Assembly (NCBI GenBank): GCA_947584955.1
Contig: CANPWS010000061.1
Span: 1 to 7,611 of the forward strand
Reading direction: 5' to 3'
DNA from: an uncultured Bacilli bacterium
GTDB lineage: Bacteria > Bacillota_I > Bacilli_A > RF39 > UBA660
DNA length: 7,611 bases
Positions 1-5,807 of the stretch are shown in pieces (within the stretch, counting starts at the first letter, position 1; each line of letters opens with the position of its first letter). A program made the translations under genes and the position numbers. The notes below the pieces were generated by a model, which did not search any database, had not been told where the DNA came from, and worked only from the letters and a program-made list of their open reading frames with translations.

Positions 1-32
1 TATGTTTTAAATTTGTAATTATTTATAAAAAC

Positions 33-60
33 ATTATACTAGGCATAAAAAAAGCATTAA
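33..60 (-). promoter_or_regulatory. Possible promoter reading off the left edge
   Basis: On the minus strand a perfect TATAAT (33-38) lies 16 bases after TTAATG (55-60), a poor -35. It overlaps the 3' arm of the terminator hairpin at 47-76 and would start transcription within the first 30 bases of the window, toward a gene outside it. The -10 is good and the -35 weak; in DNA this AT-rich such boxes arise by chance, so this is only a candidate. Confidence 0.25.
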
Positions 61-76
61 CGACAATTTTAATGCT
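47..76 (-). terminator. Intrinsic terminator of the leftmost transcript
   Basis: On the minus strand AGCATTAA (76-69) and TTAATGCT (60-53) form a perfect 8-bp stem around an 8-base loop, followed directly by seven T (53-47, the first shared with the stem). An outer pair, ACTAGG (85-80) with CCTAGT (43-38), could extend the structure. Read on the plus strand the outer arm is followed by TTTTTT (85-90), so the element may stop transcription from either side. It closes both the candidate RNA described here and any read-through from rnhB. Confidence 0.75.
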
Positions 77-377
77 CTTCCTAGTTTTTTAGAATAAATT
101 ATAAACCATTGTCAGTATTATAATTCCTTATCTTTTCACGAGTGACTTTCTCGGATATACGTATACAGTCGATAGTAGATAAGACCATATCTGGCATCCT
201 AAGCATATTTAAATGCTCTAGTAAGAACAACTACCCTAATATAGATAAACTATTTAGGGAAACAATAACCAATAGTATAAATTACTTTATTCTATTTAAG
301 AATTTCTTCCTAAATTTTTATTCCTAATTTTTTAACTACTAATTATTAATTAGTTATTCTCTATTTATCTATCAACC
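47..377 (-). ncRNA. Candidate structured RNA, about 330 nt, family unknown
   Basis: This stretch sits between a near-consensus promoter (384-411) and an intrinsic terminator (47-76) on the same strand, with a start predicted near 377. It has no reading frame with a ribosome site. Its core (about 121-260) is visibly richer in G and C than the other spacers, as structured RNAs are in AT-rich genomes. Hairpins in RNA order: 354-338 (7 bp, AAT loop); 315-294 (9 bp with one G-U, GAAA loop); 259-234 (CCCTAA/TTAGGG plus ATAG/CTAT, one bulge, 5-base loop); 217-202 (AGCAT/ATGCT); 195-184; 153-139 (CGAG/CTCG); 125-97 (8 bp, 13-base loop); then the terminator. I looked for conserved elements of tmRNA, RNase P RNA, SRP RNA, 6S RNA and T-box leaders and saw none. 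It could be a stand-alone small RNA, a leader for a gene off the left edge, or an rnhB 3' UTR product, since no terminator separates it from rnhB. Confidence 0.5.
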
Positions 378-383
378 ATTTAT

Positions 384-411
384 ATTATATCATTTTTAAA
401 TCTAAAGTCAA
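384..411 (-). promoter_or_regulatory. Sigma-A type promoter for the leftmost transcript
   Basis: On the minus strand TTGACT (411-406) and TATAAT (389-384) are 16 bases apart, one base off the vegetative consensus in the -35 and perfect in the -10. The predicted start is near 377. It lies just beyond the rnhB stop and points away from it, so it cannot serve rnhB; the only thing downstream in the window is the candidate RNA and its terminator. Confidence 0.7.
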
Positions 412-437
412 TACTTTTTTAAATTTTTTTCGACAAT

Positions 438-1070
438 TTAATAATTCTTTTTAAAATAACGGTTTTTATTTTCTGTAACTGGAGAATAAGTTAAACGATG
501 TTCTTCTATTATTCCGTATTTTTTAATAGCTTCTATATGTTTTTTAGTTCCATAACCTTTATTATGAGCAAAATCATACATTGGATATTCTTTATCTAAT
601 AAATACATATCACTATCTCTTGTTACTTTGGCTATTACTGAAGCTGCTGCAATAGTAATACTTTTTGCATCACCTTTTATTATGCTAGTTGTTGGAACAT
701 CTATATCAAGTGGCATTGCATCAATTAATACATGTTCTAATTTTATTTGCTTTTTTACTTCATTTATAGCATATATCATAGCTTTCTGTGTAGCCTTATA
801 TATATTTATTTTATCTATTTCTTTTGCACTTACTTTTCCTATACCTATTGCTAATGCTTTTTCAGAAATTATCTTATAAAATTCATTTCTTTTTTTTTCA
901 GATAATTTTTTTGAATCAGTTAATCCTTCAAGTACAAAATTTTCAGGAAGAACAACACACGCCGCTACTACATCACCTACTAAAGGTCCTCGTCCAACTT
1001 CATCTACTCCACCAATAATATTTACCCCTTTTTCTCTAAGTTCATTTTCATATTTATATAAATCAATCAT
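438..1070 (-). CDS. rnhB: Ribonuclease HII
   Basis: RNase HII cleaves the RNA strand of RNA-DNA hybrids and nicks 5' of single ribonucleotides misincorporated in DNA, starting ribonucleotide excision repair in the cytoplasm. The 210-residue length is normal for the family. The N-terminal signature GVDEVGRGPLVG supplies the first two catalytic acids (Asp23, Glu24), VLIDA the third (Asp117) and KGDAKS the fourth (Asp134), followed by the usual AAASVIAKVTRD helix and a C-terminal HRLTYSPV close to the family's HR..F.PV ending. All metal-binding residues are present, so it should be active. The ATG at 1070 is preceded by only a weak ribosome site (AGATGG, 7 bases away). A terminator hairpin at 1092-1121 separates it from the upstream gene, and no convincing promoter follows that hairpin; expression may depend on read-through from the gene at 1131-1727. 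Confidence 0.97.
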   Translation of the reverse strand: MIDLYKYENELREKGVNIIGGVDEVGRGPLVGDVVAACVVLPENFVLEGLTDSKKLSEKKRNEFYKIISEKALAIGIGKVSAKEIDKINIYKATQKAMIYAINEVKKQIKLEHVLIDAMPLDIDVPTTSIIKGDAKSITIAAASVIAKVTRDSDMYLLDKEYPMYDFAHNKGYGTKKHIEAIKKYGIIEEHRLTYSPVTENKNRYFKKNY

Positions 1071-1091
1071 AAGTATACCATCTTTTCTAAG

Positions 1092-1121
1092 AAAAAACCA
1101 CCATAGTTTTAAGGTAGTTTT
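1092..1121 (-). terminator. Terminator or attenuator between the 198-aa gene and rnhB
   Basis: On the minus strand AAAACTACC (1121-1113) pairs with GGTGGTTTT (1102-1094) with one U-G wobble, over a 10-base loop, and the 3' arm runs into six T ending at 1092. It begins ten bases after the stop codon of the 198-residue gene and ends about 20 bases before the rnhB start. It looks like an intrinsic terminator. With no clear promoter after it, partial read-through is the simplest way to transcribe rnhB. Confidence 0.65.
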
Positions 1122-1130
1122 GTTTCTTTA

Positions 1131-1727
1131 TTATTCATTATTTTCTATTTCTTCTATTATTCTAGATGAAATTTTATCTAATTCTAAACATACTTTACTT
1201 TTTTCATCTTCATTAACATTTTTATAACAAAAGGCTACTTTTAACATTGGAATTATTTCTTCATTTTTAAAATTTCCATTGTATAAATTTATCATATTAT
1301 AATTTATTCTAAACTTACTAACTTTAACATTTGCTATATAATAATATTTATCATCTGATGGAAATATTTTTTCAAAAAAGTTTATTAATTTTTTAGATGT
1401 TTCCTTTTGATTTTCTGTTTGTTCCTCACGTTTATCAAAATTTTCTATTTTATTTATATATTTAGTTTCATCTTCATTTTCACTAATTAATTCTAAATAT
1501 ATATCTAATTGTTTTTGTTTTCCCTCATATCCTAATTTACTTAGCATATCAAATGCATCTTTTGGACAAATTTCAAAAAAAGCATTAGGATTACTAATTT
1601 TAACAAGAATATCATTTAACTCTAATAATTCATTATCTAATTTACTTATACTATCATAAAGTTTTTGTTTATCTTCTTGAGCTGTTTGTATTTTATTATT
1701 TACTTTTTTTCTTAATTCCTCAATCAT
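1131..1727 (-). CDS. Hypothetical coiled-coil protein, 198 aa
   Basis: I do not recognise this protein. It has no signal peptide and no membrane segment, so it should be cytoplasmic. Residues 1-45 are a heptad-like, Lys/Glu-rich helix likely to form a coiled coil. Residues 46-85 contain an FFEICPKDAFDMLSKLGYEGK stretch that looks like a small helical module. Residues 86-112 are acidic and low complexity. The rest (113-198) is mixed, with a hydrophobic-alternating segment near 126-150 and a helical acidic tail. Three Cys (54, 167, 180) are scattered and form no metal motif. That it is a real gene is well supported: AAGGA lies a few bases before the ATG, a consensus promoter sits at 1759-1787, a terminator follows the stop, and codon use matches the neighbours. 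It may share a transcript with rnhB by read-through. An adaptor or regulatory role is possible but nothing in the sequence shows it. Confidence 0.85.
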   Translation of the reverse strand: MIEELRKKVNNKIQTAQEDKQKLYDSISKLDNELLELNDILVKISNPNAFFEICPKDAFDMLSKLGYEGKQKQLDIYLELISENEDETKYINKIENFDKREEQTENQKETSKKLINFFEKIFPSDDKYYYIANVKVSKFRINYNMINLYNGNFKNEEIIPMLKVAFCYKNVNEDEKSKVCLELDKISSRIIEEIENNE

Positions 1728-1758
1728 ACTTTTTCCTTCCTACTCTTTTATGTATATA

Positions 1759-1787
1759 AGTATAACAATATTTTATTTAAAAGTCAA
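1759..1787 (-). promoter_or_regulatory. Promoter of the 198-aa gene
   Basis: On the minus strand TTGACT (1787-1782) and TATACT (1764-1759) are 17 bases apart, close to the vegetative consensus. The start would fall near 1752, giving a leader of about 25 bases that carries the AGGAAGGA ribosome site. It separates the gene from lon, whose stop is about 80 bases upstream. I see no strong terminator behind lon, only weak AT pairing around 1810-1840. Confidence 0.7.
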
Positions 1788-1865
1788 ATACCGAAAATCA
1801 TTTAAAAATTTAAATAAACCAAATAAAATATTTATTTACAATCTATTTATTAATTTTTCTATTTT

Positions 1866-4196
1866 TTATACTTTTACTTTTTCACAAGGAATTTCTTGTT
1901 TTAAAAGATCATTATATATTTCAATATAATTATCAACAGGAACAATCTCCAACTTATCTAAAATTTCTTTATCTACTTCTTCTAAATCTTTTAAATTAGC
2001 TTTAGGTATATATACTTTTGTAACATTATTAATTGAAGCAGCAATTAATTTTTCTTTTAATCCTCCAATAGGTAAAATATCTCCTCTTAATGTTACTTCA
2101 CCAGTCATACTAACACTATTTGGAACAATAATATTTGAAAGTGTACTTATTAACGAAGTAATGATAGTTACTCCTGCTGATGGTCCATCCTTAGGAATTG
2201 CTCCTGATTCAAAGTGAATATGAAAATTATTATTAAATTTTTTAAAATCAATATTAAATAATTCATAATTACTTTTTATGTAAGATAAAGCAACACTTAC
2301 ACTTTCTTTCATAATTTCTCCTAAACATCCAGTTACAATAACATCTTTTCCACCTTTAAAATAAACAGAACTTACTTTAAGTGTTTCTCCACCATAAGCA
2401 GTATAAGCTAAAGCATTTACAACTCCATAAGAACTATTTTTCAAATTTTCATTTGTGGTATATTTTTCTATTCCTAAATATTTTGATAAATCTTTATCTT
2501 CTATTATAAATTTATCTTTTCTACCTTTTAGATTTTCTACTACTACTTTTCTAAAAATAGTAGCAAGTAATCTATTTAATTCTCTTGCACCAGATTCTTT
2601 AGTATAATTTAAAATTATTTTTCTTATTGCACTATCTTTTATTTCAATGTTATAAATATTATGAGATTTTAATAATGAAGGTATTAAATATCTTTTAGCT
2701 ATTCTTTCTTTTTCGATAATTGTATAACTAGATAAATTAATTATTTCTAATCTATCACGTAATGCTTCTGGTACTGCTACAGCATTATTTGCAGTTAAAA
2801 TAAACATAACATTGGATAAATCATATTCTTCTTCAATATAATTATCGACAAACATACTATTTTGCTCTTTATCTAAAATATCAAGAAGACATGATGCAGG
2901 ATCACTTTTATAACTTTTAGTTAATTTGTCTATTTCATCTATTAAAATTAATGGATTATTACTACCAGCTTTTTTCATAGCTTGTATTATTTTTCCTGGT
3001 GATGATCCTATATAAGTTCGGCGATGTCCAACTATTTCAGCTTCATCGCTTATTCCTCCAACACTTATTTTTACAAATTTTTTATTTAATGCTTTAGCAA
3101 TGGATTTAGCAAGTGATGTTTTTCCTACTCCAGGAGGACCAACAAAACAAAGAATTGGACTAAGTTTATTTTTAGTATTTTTACTTACTGCAATATACTC
3201 TAACACTCTTGTTTTAACATTTTCTAAGCCATAATGAGAATTATTTAATGATGCTTCTATTTTATCTAAATTATAATTATCTTTAGTACTTTTATACCAG
3301 GGAAGATTTATAAGCCAGTCTATATAATTTCTAACTACTGTTACTTCGGGAGAACTAATTGGTGTAATTTCATATCTTTTTAATTCTTCTTCTAATCTTT
3401 TTCTAATATTATCTGGTATAACCATATTATCTATTTTTTCTCTTAACTTAGAAATATCATCTTCTTTTAAATCATTTTCTCCAAGTTCTTCTTTTAATAA
3501 TCTAATTTTTTCTTTTAGTATATATTCTTTTTGACCATTTTCTAATCTGACTTTTAATTCATCTTCTAAAACATTTTCTAATTTAATAGTCTCTATTTCT
3601 TTATTTAAATTTTCTATAATTAATCTTATTCTATCCATCGGATTTATTATAGATATGTATTTTAATTTATCAAGATATTCAAATGGTAATTCATTTACTA
3701 TTATATCAGATATTCTACTAATACTACTAACTCCTTCGACTCTTCCCATTACATTATTACTCATATAGCTAGATAAATTAATATATGTTTCTAAATTTCT
3801 AAACAAAATTCTTTTTAATGCTGTTGCTTCTGCACTATTATAGTCAAATTCTTTAGTAGGTATAACAAAAGCTTCTAAATTACCAAGATCACTTTCTAAA
3901 TAATTCAATATTTCTACTCTATCTATACCTACAATAACAACCCTAATTGTTCCATTAGATAATTCAATTTTTGATTTTATTTTTCCTAATATTCCTACTT
4001 TTGGTAATTCTCTAATACTAGGATTTATTTCTAATGGATCTTGTAAATTAATAAGTAATAAATGAGAATCATGAGAAGCTTCTGATAGATTTAAAACTAA
4101 TTTATCTTTATCGTTATCAAACTCTAATTTAAGTTCATTATAAGGTAAAAGTACCTGTTCTTTCAAAAAAATTATTGGCAAATTAGTTTCTACCAT
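1866..4196 (-). CDS. lon: ATP-dependent Lon protease (LonA type)
   Basis: Lon is a cytoplasmic hexameric AAA+ serine protease that unfolds and degrades misfolded proteins and short-lived regulators. From the ATG at 4196 it has 776 residues, as expected for LonA. Order: N-terminal substrate-binding domain (about 1-200, opening with LPIIFLKEQVLLPYNE); helical linker (205-290); AAA+ module with Walker A GPPGVGKTS (353-361, Lys359), the GHRRTYIGSSPGKI loop (390-403), Walker B LILIDEID (Asp420, Glu421), a sensor TANN and an RDRLE arginine finger; and the C-terminal protease with PKDGPSAG (nucleophile Ser673) and PIGGLKEKL (Lys716), the Ser-Lys dyad with the usual 43-residue spacing. Start choice: the frame opens at a TTG at 4205, but that TTG directly follows GGAGG (4210-4206), whereas the ATG at 4196 sits nine bases from it, so the ATG is the real start. 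It is monocistronic, with its own promoter at 4261-4288. I see no CIRCE-like operator. Confidence 0.97.
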   Translation of the reverse strand: MVETNLPIIFLKEQVLLPYNELKLEFDNDKDKLVLNLSEASHDSHLLLINLQDPLEINPSIRELPKVGILGKIKSKIELSNGTIRVVIVGIDRVEILNYLESDLGNLEAFVIPTKEFDYNSAEATALKRILFRNLETYINLSSYMSNNVMGRVEGVSSISRISDIIVNELPFEYLDKLKYISIINPMDRIRLIIENLNKEIETIKLENVLEDELKVRLENGQKEYILKEKIRLLKEELGENDLKEDDISKLREKIDNMVIPDNIRKRLEEELKRYEITPISSPEVTVVRNYIDWLINLPWYKSTKDNYNLDKIEASLNNSHYGLENVKTRVLEYIAVSKNTKNKLSPILCFVGPPGVGKTSLAKSIAKALNKKFVKISVGGISDEAEIVGHRRTYIGSSPGKIIQAMKKAGSNNPLILIDEIDKLTKSYKSDPASCLLDILDKEQNSMFVDNYIEEEYDLSNVMFILTANNAVAVPEALRDRLEIINLSSYTIIEKERIAKRYLIPSLLKSHNIYNIEIKDSAIRKIILNYTKESGARELNRLLATIFRKVVVENLKGRKDKFIIEDKDLSKYLGIEKYTTNENLKNSSYGVVNALAYTAYGGETLKVSSVYFKGGKDVIVTGCLGEIMKESVSVALSYIKSNYELFNIDFKKFNNNFHIHFESGAIPKDGPSAGVTIITSLISTLSNIIVPNSVSMTGEVTLRGDILPIGGLKEKLIAASINNVTKVYIPKANLKDLEEVDKEILDKLEIVPVDNYIEIYNDLLKQEIPCEKVKV

Positions 4197-4205
4197 GCTT
4201 CTCAA

Positions 4206-4254
4206 CCTCCAGTAAATAGTTAGTTAATTTAAATAATTTAAATCAAACTTCTGG
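4206..4254 (-). promoter_or_regulatory. lon 5' leader with hairpin reaching the ribosome site
   Basis: The predicted lon leader is about 58 bases. On the minus strand an AT-only stem ATTTAAA (4243-4237) with TTTAAAT (4233-4227) has a TTA loop. It is extended by AGTT (4249-4246) with AACT (4225-4222), and CCAG at the very 5' end (4254-4251) can pair with CTGG (4212-4209). That CTGG includes the first two G of the GGAGG ribosome site (4210-4206). A fold of low stability that partly covers a ribosome site in front of a heat-shock-type protease resembles an RNA thermometer. The pairing is seen; the function is inference. Confidence 0.3.
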
Positions 4255-4260
4255 TTACTT

Positions 4261-4288
4261 ATTCTAGCATAAAATTTATATATATCAA
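4261..4288 (-). promoter_or_regulatory. lon promoter, extended -10
   Basis: On the minus strand TTGATA (4288-4283) and TAGAAT (4266-4261) are 16 bases apart, and the -10 is preceded by TG one base away (TGCTAGAAT), an extended -10. The start should lie near 4254, leaving a leader of about 58 bases to the ATG at 4196. No inverted repeat typical of the HrcA operator overlaps it. Confidence 0.6.
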
Positions 4289-4538
4289 GTTATTTTGACA
4301 ATTTTTTTAAATTTTTTTATATCCTTTTTTTACCAAAAAAAATTAAATAATTTTTCTTTTAAAATAGTATTTACAATTAAAAAAAAGAGTGATAAAATAT
4401 CTAACAAATTATTTATATAGAATATAACAAAATGGTTAAATTTTTTAATAAAATTATTTTATAAATTGAAATTATAAATAGAAAATAGTACACAATTACT
4501 ATTTGTTTCATAAAATATTATATCATTTTTTATCTAAT
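4289..4538 (-). other. AT-rich spacer between lon promoter and tRNA terminator
   Basis: No reading frame with a ribosome site is visible on either strand. The stretch is dominated by A and T runs. Two details stand out. On the plus strand TTTACA (4370-4375) and TAAAAT (4393-4398) are 17 bases apart, a possible weak promoter. An 8-bp perfect inverted repeat, AAATAGTA with TACTATTT (4483-4490 and 4497-4504), has a 6-base loop but no T run on either side. I assign no function. Confidence 0.4.
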
Positions 4539-4564
4539 AAAAAAAACTAGATACACAATCTAGT
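4539..4564 (-). terminator. tRNA-Met intrinsic terminator
   Basis: On the minus strand ACTAGAT (4564-4558) and ATCTAGT (4552-4546) form a perfect 7-bp stem around TGTGT, followed by eight T. It begins 13 bases past the encoded CCA of the tRNA, so the tRNA is a single-gene transcript. Confidence 0.85.
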
Positions 4565-4576
4565 AATAATCATTAT

Positions 4577-4653
4577 TGGTAGCGAGAGAGGGGGTCGAAC
4601 CCACGACCTATCGGGTATGAACCGATTGCTCTAGCCAACTGAGCTATCTCGCC
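4577..4653 (-). tRNA. tRNA-Met (CAT), elongator type
   Basis: The 77-base sequence folds as a full cloverleaf. The acceptor GGCGAGA pairs with TCTCGCT (G1-U72 wobble) and the genome encodes the 3' ACCA. The D arm carries AGCTCAGTTGGCTAGAGC. The anticodon stem ATCGG/CCGAT holds the loop TTCATAC with anticodon CAT, and the T arm has GTGGG-TTCGACC-CCC. A CAT anticodon can mean initiator Met, elongator Met or lysidine-modified Ile. The G1-U72 acceptor, the TTCATACC loop and the ending GCTACCA are those of the B. subtilis elongator tRNA-Met, and the three G-C pairs of an initiator anticodon stem are absent, so elongator Met is favoured. It has its own promoter and terminator. Confidence 0.96.
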
Positions 4654-4672
4654 ATAAAAAGTAAGCAATATA

Positions 4673-4701
4673 ATAATATCATATTTATTTAAGTTTGACA
4701 A
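4673..4701 (-). promoter_or_regulatory. tRNA-Met promoter
   Basis: On the minus strand TTGTCA (4701-4696) and TATTAT (4678-4673) are 17 bases apart, with TG before the -10 (TGATATTAT). The start near 4666 leaves about 12 bases before the mature 5' end at 4653, typical of a tRNA precursor trimmed by RNase P. Confidence 0.55.
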
Positions 4702-4853
4702 TAGTGTTTTTTTATTTTTTTTATTTTTATGACTGAATAATAATGAATTTATTTATCAATGACCATTTAAATAATTAATTTATAATTTTAGTAAACTAAA
4801 TAATTACAATTAATATCTTACACAGATTTGACTATTTTTGAAGATGTTAAATT

Positions 4854-4890
4854 ATAAATAAAAAAAGAAATTTTTTCTTTTTTTATTTAT
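4854..4890 (-). terminator. Perfect 17-bp AT hairpin closing the DUF362 operon
   Basis: The arms 4890-4874 and 4870-4854 are perfectly complementary over 17 bp with a 3-base loop. The outermost base of the 5' arm is the last base of the TAA stop at 4892-4890. The 3' arm itself carries the T run (TTTCTTTTTTTATTTAT), so stem and U tract overlap. This is an unusual but plausible intrinsic terminator and, being a palindrome, could work on either strand. Confidence 0.65.
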
Positions 4891-5777
4891 TAATCTATTG
4901 AAATAATTTCATAATCACTTGTTCCTACGCCAAGTTTTTCTGCTTCTTCAACGGTATGAATTGCATTTCTTTCTATCATTCTATTTACTAAAGATTCTTT
5001 TCCTAAATCTAAAGAATTTAATATTTGGTCATAGCAACATTGATCAAGGGCAACGGGATCTAAACTAGCAAATATACCTATATCTGCTAATTCTGGTTTA
5101 TGAGGATTAGAATCACAATCACAATCAATTGATAAATTATTACATACATTTATAAAAGCCATATTGTCTTTTCCAAAATATTCAATAACTGATTTATCTG
5201 CTTCAGCCATGCTTTCTAAAAAACCATCTTGATCATCAATATGATGCCACATTTCATCTGGATCTTTTGTTATTCCTGCAGAATGTATCCAAGCTTTTCC
5301 AGACTTTGATGCAACGCCAATACTCATATTTTTTAAAGCACCACCAAAACCACCTAGTGCGTGTCCTTTAAAATGTGATAATATAAGCATTGAATTGTAA
5401 TTAGTTATATGACTTCCTACATAATTATGTCCTGCTAAATGTTTACCTCCATCAAATTTTAACACCATTTCTTTTTCTTCATCCATTATATCACATGGGG
5501 CAATATCAATAAATCCATGTTCTTTTATTGCTTTCCAATGACTTTCTACATCAAATCTTTTTCCACGATATGCAGTTAAGCATTCTACTATTGTACCATT
5601 TAATTTATTTACTAATCCTTCAATTAAATTTGGTGAAAGGTAGTAATTCCCTCCAGGTTCTCCTGTCGATATTTTTATTGCTACTTTACCAGATAAATTT
5701 ATTCCTAATGCTTCATATATTTTAATTAATCCTTCACTTGTAATTTCCTTTGTAAAAAATACTTTAGCTTTTTCCAT
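4890..5777 (-). CDS. DUF362 domain-containing protein, short form
   Basis: Family assignment is by motif: an N-terminal KVAIKISTGEPGG strand-loop (31-43), KFDGGKHLAG (107-116), and the signature HFKGHALGGFGGALKNMSIG (135-154), then a Cys-rich CNNLSIDCDCD (212-222) and LDPVALDQCCYDQI (239-252), typical of DUF362 (PF04015). The biochemical role of the family is not established; many members carry a ferredoxin-like 4Fe-4S domain and are annotated as iron-sulfur proteins. This 295-residue copy has no CxxCxxC ferredoxin cluster motif, so it appears to be the catalytic-core-only form. The cysteines at 212, 219, 221, 247 and 248 could still hold a metal. There is no signal peptide or membrane segment, so it is cytoplasmic. 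AAAGGA sits six bases before the ATG. It starts 30 bases after the repeat membrane protein gene, with no terminator between, so the two are probably co-transcribed. Confidence 0.85.
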   Translation of the reverse strand: MEKAKVFFTKEITSEGLIKIYEALGINLSGKVAIKISTGEPGGNYYLSPNLIEGLVNKLNGTIVECLTAYRGKRFDVESHWKAIKEHGFIDIAPCDIMDEEKEMVLKFDGGKHLAGHNYVGSHITNYNSMLILSHFKGHALGGFGGALKNMSIGVASKSGKAWIHSAGITKDPDEMWHHIDDQDGFLESMAEADKSVIEYFGKDNMAFINVCNNLSIDCDCDSNPHKPELADIGIFASLDPVALDQCCYDQILNSLDLGKESLVNRMIERNAIHTVEEAEKLGVGTSDYEIISID

Positions 5778-5807
5778 TATTATTCCTTTCTCATATATTA
5801 AAATATG

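Noticed and set aside
99..206. 35-codon minus-strand frame inside the candidate RNA (MLRMPDMVLS...)
   Set aside because: Its amino acid composition looks protein-like, but there is no Shine-Dalgarno at either possible ATG, an in-frame TAG blocks extension upstream, and the start lies inside a hairpin. A small or decayed protein cannot be fully excluded.
142..327. 61-codon plus-strand frame opening with GTG
   Set aside because: No ribosome site precedes the GTG, the predicted peptide resembles nothing I know, its codon choice is unlike the neighbours, and it lies antisense to a promoter-to-terminator RNA unit.
47..377. T-box leader, tmRNA or RNase P RNA
   Set aside because: The T-box antiterminator signature, the tmRNA acceptor ends and tag frame, and the RNase P conserved core were all looked for and not found.
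628..1018. Plus-strand frames opposite rnhB
   Set aside because: They are antisense shadows of an intact, motif-complete rnhB, rich in Leu/Phe/Ile as expected of a reverse-strand reading.
4197..4300. CIRCE or CtsR heat-shock operator at the lon promoter
   Set aside because: No TTAGCACTC-N9-GAGTGCTAA element and no convincing CtsR heptad repeat is present.
4577..4653. Reading the CAT tRNA as initiator Met or tRNA-Ile2
   Set aside because: The anticodon stem lacks the three consecutive G-C pairs of an initiator, and the acceptor and loop sequences follow the elongator tRNA-Met of B. subtilis rather than its Ile2 tRNA.
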